From NCBI GenBank assembly GCA_905210435.1, contig CAJLWO010000001.1, positions 62,001-126,000 of the forward strand: DNA of 64,000 bases, read 5' to 3'. Position numbers and translations under genes: made by a program. The stretch comes from an uncultured Bacteroidales bacterium (GTDB lineage Bacteria > Bacteroidota > Bacteroidia > Bacteroidales > Muribaculaceae). Position 1 is the first letter of the stretch, and every line of letters starts with the position of its first letter. Under the pieces are notes generated by a model. That model did not search any database. It had not been told where the DNA came from and saw nothing but the letters and a program-made list of their open reading frames with translations. Shown here piece after piece: positions 41,320-49,390 of this stretch.

Positions 41320-43748
41320 CGTCCCGCCATCACTTTTCTGACCGTACGCGAGCCGTCGCCGAGCACTGCCTCAACGACATATACCCCACCCCCGTTTACC
41401 TGCAACTGCGCGGACGCCGTCATCGGCGCGGTGACCGCCACACGCCGCCCGGCCACATCGGTCAAAGTCAGCGATTCAATGACATCGCCGGCCTCGACCA
41501 CAATGATTTTGCCGCATACATTCACACTGACACGTGCGCTCTCATCGGCCGTAACATTGCCGACACCCGACATCTGATACGCCTCCAGGCGCACGCTCTC
41601 CACATTTTCACTCGGCGTGACGGTATATTCTGGCGACTGCACCTCATACTTATTCCTCCGCCCCGTCTTGGCCGTGACCGTCACTTTCCACCCCATATCG
41701 GGATTGTCGCTCCTGACAGTCATGCCGCGACCCGTAGGCCACTTCCCCTCGAACGTATCACCCTTGACTTCGATACCGTTGATACTGATTACGGACTGTG
41801 CCCCGTCCACACTCACCGCCACCGGCGAGCCGAGCCCGAAATAGCTGCATATGATACCGGGCATCGCCTCCGTACGCTGCGCGCACCACTGCTTCAGATT
41901 GTCCACGCGGTGCACCCACCCCTCATAACTTATAGGATTGCCGTAGCACAGAAGGTGTGCGCGATACTCCGGAGCAAGCTCATCGCGCTGCTCGTCGATA
42001 AGCGCCGCCGTGCACGCCGGGCGCAGGAAATCGCCGAGATACACGAAGAATCGGTCGATGAACGGCTCGCGGAACTCCTCCATCGCCGTCATCACCTTGA
42101 ACAGTTTCACCGCATGATGCGCGTTGCCCTCGCCGATATTGCCGTAGGCATAGTCGCCGGTGTGCAGCACGAAATCAAAATAGTTGAAATCAGCCGGATT
42201 TGACGCTAAGAAATCGAGGTCTTTCATAATCCAGCGCCATTTGCCGCCTTCGGCTGTCGGGCGCCACATCACGATATTGTTGCCCGGGAAGTCGGTGTTC
42301 GTGGCCCATACGTTGGCGATATACAGGTTGGCGAAATTCTCCACATCGATGGCCTTCTCCATCTGCTCATAGCTCGGATTGCCCTCATACAGGCGCTTCA
42401 GCTCCTCGAAACTGTCGGTAGTACCCGCTTTCAGCTCCTCCCAGTTCTCAAGCATGTCGATATCCTCCAGCCCGTCGTAACAATCCTCGACATAATCCTC
42501 GTTTGAGCGCTGGCGCAACGCGTATATACCGCGGTATTTGCCGTTGATATAGCATATCACGGGCCGGTAGGCCTGCCAGTCGAGATTGTCGCAGTTGCGG
42601 CCGAACAGCGTCTGCACGAACGAGTCATTGATACGCGCCTCGCCGAAACAGTTGCCGCCGTTGCGCAGCACGAATGATTTCGACTTCTTCACGTCGGGCT
42701 TGTCGCTCCAGAACGGATAGCTGTATTTCTTCGTACCGAAACGCTTGTTGGAATACACTGCAAACGATTTCTGCGGCTGGTTTCTCGACCATCCGCCATG
42801 TATCCTGAATTCCCCGAGCTGGTTTATGGGACTCTCCTTCCCCGACTCGTAGAAATACTCCACATTGACCGGACGCCGCCAGTCCTCGTTGAAATTCATC
42901 CATATCCCCATATCGGGGTCGTCAATATAGTCCTGGTTGGTGTTCAGCGATATGATAGGAATATCCACCTCGCGCGAGTGATAGATATAGGAATGCGTCG
43001 TGGCGCGGGGCGATATTGCCTCCGCCGATATAAGTTTGGCACGGAGCACCATCGACTGCGACGTGCGCGCGGTGTACTCCCTGTCATAACCCGGAGAGTC
43101 AGGTGTCGGCTCGGAGCCGTCGGTCGTCACATACAGCCGCGTGTCGGCCGGCAGGTCGACACCCTCGGGAATGCTTATCGTCACCTCCTCGATTTTCTTC
43201 ACATTGTAACGCGCATTGCCCTTGACCGAGAACACCGGTTCGGGCAGCACCGTAGCCGTGACACCCCCGCCGTTGGCGGCGCGAGGCGTTGGTGTCAGCT
43301 CATACCCCCATTCGTCGCCGGCATCCTCCGTGCGGCCGTAACCCACATTGGGCGCCGGCATCTTGGGGTATGACACACAGTCGACAACCTCCCCCTGCGG
43401 ATTGAACAGATACAGTTTTCCCTTGCCCGAATCAAGGCGGAAATCGGTATGATGTCCCGTCCCTACCTTGTCGCAGTAAATCACGGTGTAACCGTTGCGC
43501 CCCACGCCAACCGAACGGTTGAGCACAAATGCCTTTTCAAAGTCCTCGCTGTCGCCCACACGGTAGTTGGTAAGGCGCACGGCGTTGTCGCTGTCATTAT
43601 ATATCTCGAACCATGAATCCGGGAAATCGCCGCCGGCAAATACGCAGTCGATATTCGACTGCATCAGTTCGTTAATCCACAATTTGGCGTCGGCCTGTAT
43701 CCCGACAAACATCAGCGCCACCGCGCCGACAGCATATCTCTTTTTCAT
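41316..43748 (-). CDS. exported CotH-kinase/lamin-tail-domain protein
   Basis: 810 residues. Signal peptide, then a lamin-tail domain (about 20-150: INELMQSNIDCVFAGG, DSWFEIYNDSD), a chitobiase/FN3-type Ig module (about 170-270, LYVTTDGSEPT), then the CotH kinase-like region (about 300-620: FRIHGGWSRNQPQKSF, FVLRNGGNCFGEARIND, INGKYRGIYALRQRS). The last 75 residues (TLTDVAGRRV to GGGVYVVEAVLGDGSRTVRKV) look like a type IX secretion sorting domain. Spore-coat CotH phosphorylates proteins; the bacterial gut versions are uncharacterised. It is followed by a coupled DUF1573 gene. Confidence 0.85.
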   Translation of the reverse strand: MKKRYAVGAVALMFVGIQADAKLWINELMQSNIDCVFAGGDFPDSWFEIYNDSDNAVRLTNYRVGDSEDFEKAFVLNRSVGVGRNGYTVIYCDKVGTGHHTDFRLDSGKGKLYLFNPQGEVVDCVSYPKMPAPNVGYGRTEDAGDEWGYELTPTPRAANGGGVTATVLPEPVFSVKGNARYNVKKIEEVTISIPEGVDLPADTRLYVTTDGSEPTPDSPGYDREYTARTSQSMVLRAKLISAEAISPRATTHSYIYHSREVDIPIISLNTNQDYIDDPDMGIWMNFNEDWRRPVNVEYFYESGKESPINQLGEFRIHGGWSRNQPQKSFAVYSNKRFGTKKYSYPFWSDKPDVKKSKSFVLRNGGNCFGEARINDSFVQTLFGRNCDNLDWQAYRPVICYINGKYRGIYALRQRSNEDYVEDCYDGLEDIDMLENWEELKAGTTDSFEELKRLYEGNPSYEQMEKAIDVENFANLYIANVWATNTDFPGNNIVMWRPTAEGGKWRWIMKDLDFLASNPADFNYFDFVLHTGDYAYGNIGEGNAHHAVKLFKVMTAMEEFREPFIDRFFVYLGDFLRPACTAALIDEQRDELAPEYRAHLLCYGNPISYEGWVHRVDNLKQWCAQRTEAMPGIICSYFGLGSPVAVSVDGAQSVISINGIEVKGDTFEGKWPTGRGMTVRSDNPDMGWKVTVTAKTGRRNKYEVQSPEYTVTPSENVESVRLEAYQMSGVGNVTADESARVSVNVCGKIIVVEAGDVIESLTLTDVAGRRVAVTAPMTASAQLQVNGGGVYVVEAVLGDGSRTVRKVMAGR

Positions 43749-43770
43749 GGTTATATATTTGTTACAGCCG

Positions 43771-43856
43771 GTAGGGACGCAGTGGGGCGGGGGTGTCTCG
43801 CCCCCGCGGTATTAATCTCGGAAAATTACACCGAGGGCGAGACGCCCTCGCCCCAC
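43771..43856. repeat. BIME-like pair of hairpins (GGGGGCGAGAC type)
   Basis: GTAG (43771-43774), then GCGGGGG/CCCCCGC as first hairpin and CGAGGGCG/CGCCCTCG as second, with GTGGGGCG and CGCCCCAC as outer arms. It separates the GH3 gene from the CotH gene. The same hairpin type recurs at 62719. Confidence 0.75.
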
Positions 43857-43885
43857 TTTATCATCCCCATTGACGGGTATTATAT

Positions 43886-46450
43886 TTACTTCACTTCAAC
43901 TTCGCCGTGGAGACGGATATCGTCGGACGATGCGCCCACGTATATCTCGTAACGACCCTGCGGGGTCACGAAGCCGCCGGTATTATCGTCCCAGTAACGC
44001 AGCTCGGCATACGGGATATTCACCTTCACGGTCTCCGACTTGCCGCGTGGCACGCTGATGCGCTCGAATCCGCGCAACTGCTTGATAGGCATATATGTGC
44101 CCGTATCGGGATATTTCACATACACCTGCGCCACCTCGTCGCCGTCGCGCTTGCCGGTGTTGCGCACCTTGAAGCTGATGTCAACACCATCGGCTGTTGT
44201 GTCCACCTTGAGGTCACTGTATTTGAACTTGGTATAGCTCAGTCCGTAGCCGAATTCATACAACGGCTTGCCTGTGAAATACTGGTAGGTGCGGCCCGGG
44301 CCGTTGACGAGCGAATAGTCGTCGAATTCGGGAAGATCGTCCATCGAGCGGTAGAACGTAAGAGGCAGACGTCCGCCGGGGTTGTATTCGCCGAACAGCG
44401 CCTCGGCCACTGCATTTCCACCCTGCTCGCCGGGATACCACGCATAGAGTATCGCGGGGATATTCTCGTCAATCCAGTTGATGGCGAGCGAGCTTCCGGC
44501 CACCATCACCACCACCGTGTTGGGATTGATTTTGTATATCTCCTTTATGAATTCCTGCTGGTCGGCGGGGAGTTCGAGTGTATAGCGGTCCTGACCCTCG
44601 CGTTCGATTGATTTGTCGATACCCATTACCGCGATGGTCATATCGGCCTCAGCGGCAGCCTTGCCGGCTTCGCCGTAAAGCTCGATGCGGTTCACGCTGT
44701 CAAGGATAGGAGCACGCCAGAACATACGGGCGAAGCAGTCGCCGCCACCGTCGAAATATTCCACTTTGAGGTCATAGCTCCTGCCGGCCTCGAGATTGAC
44801 AATAACATCGTCATTGGTTGCCGGACGCTCCACCCACGAGTCGATCAGCTTCTTGCCGTCGAGCCACACGCGGCAGCCGTCGTCCGATTTCATCGACAGC
44901 ACATAGTCGCCGCTAACAGTGGGGCGCAGCTTGCCTGTCCATCTTACCGACATCGGCTGCGACCAGGCCGGATCCGGCGGCTGGCACGAAGGGTCATAGT
45001 ATATTTCCTCGTCGGTACGCACCACTGCGGGTTCACCCTGCAGATTGGCATTTCTGTAATACTCGGCTTTGAGTCCGCCCGGGAAGAAATCTTTTGAAAT
45101 CGGCTCATATCCCGTGGCAAGCGACACCCACGGCGCATGTATTATCTCCACCTTGTCGCCGACATGGTTTCTGATGCCCTGGAGCACCGATACAGGCTCA
45201 TTGACCGGCGTACCGCTATAGTCGCCAAATTCGCAACGGTCGGCATTGAGTCCCACCACCGCAATCTTTTTAACCTTCTTGGGGTTAATCGGAAGAGTGT
45301 TTTTGTCGTTCTTGAGAAGCACAAGGCTCTGACGCGCCACCTCAAGCGCAAGCTCCTGATGCTCCTTGCAGCCTACCTTGTCGGGGGATATGCTGTTGTA
45401 GGGATTGAGTTCCGGGTCGTCGAAAAGGCCGAGCAGCATGCGGCCGCGCAGTATGCGGTAGGCCACCGAATCGATTTCGGCGTCGGTCACGCGGTAGTCC
45501 TTGTAAGCCTTGATGAGCGGCTCGGTATACACGTTGTCGGCGCACTCTATGTCATTGCCGGCTTTCATCATCAGCACGGCGGCGGTCTCGTAATCGCGTA
45601 TGAACTTATGCTGCGTCACCATCCATGCCGGGGCGCTGCAGTCGGTCACTACGTAGCCTTGAAAGCCCCAGTCGCCGCGGAGCACTTTCTGTATCAGATA
45701 ATGGTTGACCGTACAGGGCACGCCGTTGACGGCGTTGTAGGCTGTCATGATTGACTGCGCCTTACCCTCCTTTATGCACCGTTCGAACGACGGCAGATAA
45801 TATTCGCGCAAATCGCGCTCCGAAATCACGGCGTTGCACGACGCGCGGTTGTGCTCCTCGTTGTTGGCCGCGAAATGCTTGGGGGTGGCCACCGCCTTGA
45901 GATAGCGCGGATGGTCGCCCTGCAATCCTTTGACGAACTCGGTTCCGATACGCCCTGTCAGATAAGGGTCCTCGCCGTATGTCTCGGGGGTGCGGCCCCA
46001 GCGCGGGTCACGCGCCATATTGACGGTCGGCGACCAGAATGTCAGCAGGTCGCTCGACCCGTCGTGCTGCAGCTTGCCGAGCCCGAGCGCGTTCCACTTG
46101 CCGCGTGCCTCGTCGGAGATGGCGGTCGACATCCTCCCTATCAACGCCGGATTCCATGTAGCCGCCATGCCTATGGCCTGTGGAAACACGGTGAATTTGC
46201 CGGGGCGCACGATGCCGTGCAACGCCTCGTTGCCGTGATAGAACTTGTCGATGCCAAGGCGCGGTATGCCCGGCGAATTATGCGTCATAAGCGACACTTT
46301 CTCCTCGAGCGTAAGTCTCGAGAGCAGGTCGTTGACACGTTCGTGGATCGGAGCGGAGGGGTCTTTGTAGACCTCGCGCCCCTGCGCAAAGGTAAGGGAA
46401 TTACCTGCCAGACATAACAGCCCGGCCGCTATCAGCTTCTGTAATTTCAT
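43886..46450 (-). CDS. glycoside hydrolase family 3 with PA14 insert
   Basis: 854 residues with signal peptide (1-23). N-terminal GH3 barrel with nucleophile Asp270 in YVVTDCSAP, substrate-pocket KHFAANNEE, the second alpha/beta domain containing a PA14 module (about 445-590) and a C-terminal FN3-like domain. The PA14 insertion is found in beta-glucosidases and beta-xylosidases that select short oligosaccharides. Last enzyme in the minus-strand locus, 15 bases after a GH30 gene, which points to trimming GH30 products, most likely beta-glucosides. Confidence 0.92.
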   Translation of the reverse strand: MKLQKLIAAGLLCLAGNSLTFAQGREVYKDPSAPIHERVNDLLSRLTLEEKVSLMTHNSPGIPRLGIDKFYHGNEALHGIVRPGKFTVFPQAIGMAATWNPALIGRMSTAISDEARGKWNALGLGKLQHDGSSDLLTFWSPTVNMARDPRWGRTPETYGEDPYLTGRIGTEFVKGLQGDHPRYLKAVATPKHFAANNEEHNRASCNAVISERDLREYYLPSFERCIKEGKAQSIMTAYNAVNGVPCTVNHYLIQKVLRGDWGFQGYVVTDCSAPAWMVTQHKFIRDYETAAVLMMKAGNDIECADNVYTEPLIKAYKDYRVTDAEIDSVAYRILRGRMLLGLFDDPELNPYNSISPDKVGCKEHQELALEVARQSLVLLKNDKNTLPINPKKVKKIAVVGLNADRCEFGDYSGTPVNEPVSVLQGIRNHVGDKVEIIHAPWVSLATGYEPISKDFFPGGLKAEYYRNANLQGEPAVVRTDEEIYYDPSCQPPDPAWSQPMSVRWTGKLRPTVSGDYVLSMKSDDGCRVWLDGKKLIDSWVERPATNDDVIVNLEAGRSYDLKVEYFDGGGDCFARMFWRAPILDSVNRIELYGEAGKAAAEADMTIAVMGIDKSIEREGQDRYTLELPADQQEFIKEIYKINPNTVVVMVAGSSLAINWIDENIPAILYAWYPGEQGGNAVAEALFGEYNPGGRLPLTFYRSMDDLPEFDDYSLVNGPGRTYQYFTGKPLYEFGYGLSYTKFKYSDLKVDTTADGVDISFKVRNTGKRDGDEVAQVYVKYPDTGTYMPIKQLRGFERISVPRGKSETVKVNIPYAELRYWDDNTGGFVTPQGRYEIYVGASSDDIRLHGEVEVK

Positions 46451-46465
46451 AGATTTTGTTAATTA

Positions 46466-47896
46466 TCAGTAATATATGGTGCTAAATGATTTAGGCGGTA
46501 AAACGAATGTCAGATATTTCTCACCCTGTTTCAGAACCACATCGCGGGAAGTGTCAAGACGGTTGGCGGCAATCACCACCTCTTTGCCGTCGGGATTGAC
46601 AAACGCGAGGATGTCGTCACCGGCATTGTCGAGTATCACTCGTTGCGCGCCCGGCTCGATGTAGTGGCTAAGATGCTTCATAAGGTAATATTCGGGGTGG
46701 TAGTCGACCTGCTGTGTCTTGGGATTGACCGAAATCAGCGCATTCTGCTTCCAACCCCACGGACTGACGCCCGTATCGTCAAGCACCATGTTCCAGTACG
46801 TGAAGTTGCGCGCGCCGTTGCGCAGATAATGGCTTATCTGCCACCACGTATGCTCGGCGGCGCCCCAGTCGTTGCTGCCGTTGCCGCACTCGGCCTCGGT
46901 ATGCATCATCTTCAGGTGAGGGTACTCTTTGCTGATATAAGGGATTGCACCCTTGCCGTCCCACTGGAAACCTGCCCCCTTGAAATAACGTGCCGCTTCG
47001 GGGTCGTCAAGCGCTGTACGGGTATAGGCCGGATTGTCACGGTTGATCGTGCCGAATATGATTTCGGTGTCTATGCTGTCCTTCTCGAACTGAGGTCCGA
47101 GGAAACGACCCACAAAGTAAGCCAAATCCTCCGGTCGCCACGGACAGCTCGGGAATATATGGTTGGAACACGGCTCGTTTTGTATGCATATATTTTCGAT
47201 ATGCACTCCCTCCTTCTCGTAAGCCTTGCAGAATTTCGCGAAATAAAGCGCGTAGGCTTTCAGATAGCCCTCCTGCATCTTGAAGCCCGTGGTAGGCAGT
47301 TCGAGGTGGCGTTCGCGCTGCAGTCCGTTATGGTTGACTGCGCCATTGTCATACCCGCTGGCATAGCTGTTGTTGGTCTTCATCCACCCGGGCGGACTCC
47401 ACGGCGAAGCCCACATCTTAAGCCCGGGATTGATTTTCTGCGCCTCCTTGATATAGCGCAACAGTATGTGGCGGTCGCGCGCAATAGAGAAATTTACCAT
47501 GTCGAAGTCGTCGATGACATCGTTTAGCGAGTAGAAATTCATCCCGTAGTCACTCGCGCCTATAGGCATGCGGCAGTAATTGAAGCGTGCGCCCTCCTCG
47601 CCGAACAGATCCGCCATTATCGCCTGACGCTGTTCCGGCTCAAGGTAGCATAGCATGTCCCAGCCTATTTCATTGAATGTCCCCCCGATACCGTCAATCG
47701 TCTGCGCGATATTTTCCGTCACGGTGACGACGGGTATATTTCCATCGGGAGCCTTTTCACTCCATTTTATATTCTTCACCTGCTTCCACGGAGCCTTGTC
47801 GGTGGTGGTGTACATCTCCACTTTCTGCGCTGATGCGAGACTGCATACCGCCATCGCTATCATAGCGGCTGTACTTAGCTTTTTCATGTAATACAT
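46466..47896 (-). CDS. glycoside hydrolase family 30 enzyme, first of two
   Basis: 476 residues, exported (signal peptide about 5-23). The TIM barrel has acid/base Glu241 in CIQNEP and nucleophile Glu334 in HTEAECG, followed by the beta-sandwich domain wrapped around the barrel (QKVEMYT at the start and LTFVLPPKSFSTIYY at the end). The motif set is like Bacteroides GH30_3 beta-1,6-glucanases, although GH30 also includes glucosylceramidases and xylanases. A second start at Met4 is possible. Paralogue of the next gene upstream. Confidence 0.92.
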   Translation of the reverse strand: MYYMKKLSTAAMIAMAVCSLASAQKVEMYTTTDKAPWKQVKNIKWSEKAPDGNIPVVTVTENIAQTIDGIGGTFNEIGWDMLCYLEPEQRQAIMADLFGEEGARFNYCRMPIGASDYGMNFYSLNDVIDDFDMVNFSIARDRHILLRYIKEAQKINPGLKMWASPWSPPGWMKTNNSYASGYDNGAVNHNGLQRERHLELPTTGFKMQEGYLKAYALYFAKFCKAYEKEGVHIENICIQNEPCSNHIFPSCPWRPEDLAYFVGRFLGPQFEKDSIDTEIIFGTINRDNPAYTRTALDDPEAARYFKGAGFQWDGKGAIPYISKEYPHLKMMHTEAECGNGSNDWGAAEHTWWQISHYLRNGARNFTYWNMVLDDTGVSPWGWKQNALISVNPKTQQVDYHPEYYLMKHLSHYIEPGAQRVILDNAGDDILAFVNPDGKEVVIAANRLDTSRDVVLKQGEKYLTFVLPPKSFSTIYY

Positions 47897-47930
47897 CTGT
47901 TGGTTGATTTGCAGTTACTTCTGTTAGCGA

Positions 47931-49355
47931 TTACTCAGTGATTAAAAGCGTATTGAACGATTTTGGCTGTAAAGACAGGTTCATGACACCGTCGCAACCG
48001 AGCGATACCGACATGTTGCGCACCGTATCGTCGGGATTGAACACCACAATGACACGCGAACCGTCCTCATTCTCAAATGCCGAAAGGTTATAGTTGTTGC
48101 CCAGCGTGATAAGTCGTCTGGCTCCCGGCTGCACGTAGCGGCTGAAATGCTTCATCAGCCAGTACTCGGGTGTGAATGTGGCCTTTTTCGATTTGGTGTC
48201 TACCACCACCATGGCGTTCTGTTTCCAGCCCCACGAACTGCGGCAGTCGTCGCCGAGCACCATGTTGAAATACATGTACATGCCGGCACCGTCCTCTATG
48301 TATTTTTTCATCAGCCAGTAGGTGTGTTCGGCCGCGCCCCAGTCGTTGCTGCCGTCGCCACATTCGTTTTCGGTCTGTATGATAGGCAGATGGGGATATG
48401 TCTCCGATATTTTCTTCACTATATCCTTTCCTTCCCACTGCACGCCTACACCTTTGATGTATCGGCTCATCGCCTCGTCCGACAGCATCGTCTCCACGTG
48501 GTCGAAGCGGTCGGTATTGAGCGTGCCGAGCCACAGTTCCACGTCGGGATGCGTCGCTTCAAACTCAGGGCCGAGGTAGCTCCCTACAAACTTGGTCATC
48601 CCCGCCGGTGTCCATGAGCAGTTGGGCCAGATATTGAACGTATACGGCTCGTTCTGGAACTGGAGCATGAATATGTCTATCCCCTCCTTCTTGTATTCAG
48701 TGACGTAGCGCGACAGATATTTGCTGTAAGTCGTCAGATATTCAGGCTCAAGTATCATCTGGTCGTTGCCGGTCGGCACCTCCTTCGACGGGTCGAGGCC
48801 GTTTATCGCGTCGGCACGGTTGGAATAATGGCCGTTGGTCTTCATCCACTGCGGAGCGCTCCATGGCGACGCCCAGATGCGCAGCGACGGATTTATGGCA
48901 AGCGCCTCCTTGATATAGGGTATCAGGTATTTTTTATCATGTTTTATTGAGAACTTACGCAACTCGAAATCACCCGGAGTCTCGTCGTAGCTGTACCATT
49001 CGGTGGCGAAGTCGTTGGCGCCGACAGGAGTGCGGCACACACTGAAATTCAGTCCGTTCTCACTGTCAAACAGCATTTCCATCACCCGTTGGCGCTCATC
49101 TTTCCCAAGACTTTTCAATGCCTTGCCACCCAACTCATTGAAACAGCCGCCGAACCCCAGCATGGTCTGTGCGCCGTAGCGTGTCACCATCACATCATGG
49201 CTGACCGTATTGTCGTACTCAGCCAGTTCGATGCTGCCGCAGTCGACCCACTGCCCGGCGGGAGTGGAACTTATCAGCCGCACATCGGTCGCCTCCGCCG
49301 CAAAGGCGGCTGTCACTAACATCATCGCGGCAGTTATTTTTTTCATTGCAATCAT
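47931..49355 (-). CDS. glycoside hydrolase family 30 enzyme, second of two
   Basis: About 474 residues, exported. The acid/base Glu is in LQFQNEP and the nucleophile Glu in IQTENECGDGSNDWG, aligning with the neighbouring GH30 gene, and the C-terminal LSLQPKSFNTLLI matches too. The gap to its paralogue is only 34 bases. ATG 49355 (MIAMKK) or ATG 49346 (MKKITAA) is preferred; a longer frame overlaps the GH92 stop. Divergence between the two copies around the active site suggests different substrate lengths or linkages. Confidence 0.92.
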   Translation of the reverse strand: MIAMKKITAAMMLVTAAFAAEATDVRLISSTPAGQWVDCGSIELAEYDNTVSHDVMVTRYGAQTMLGFGGCFNELGGKALKSLGKDERQRVMEMLFDSENGLNFSVCRTPVGANDFATEWYSYDETPGDFELRKFSIKHDKKYLIPYIKEALAINPSLRIWASPWSAPQWMKTNGHYSNRADAINGLDPSKEVPTGNDQMILEPEYLTTYSKYLSRYVTEYKKEGIDIFMLQFQNEPYTFNIWPNCSWTPAGMTKFVGSYLGPEFEATHPDVELWLGTLNTDRFDHVETMLSDEAMSRYIKGVGVQWEGKDIVKKISETYPHLPIIQTENECGDGSNDWGAAEHTYWLMKKYIEDGAGMYMYFNMVLGDDCRSSWGWKQNAMVVVDTKSKKATFTPEYWLMKHFSRYVQPGARRLITLGNNYNLSAFENEDGSRVIVVFNPDDTVRNMSVSLGCDGVMNLSLQPKSFNTLLITE

Positions 49356-49390
49356 AGTGTTGTCTTTTCCCTTAAAAAATAGAAGTATTA

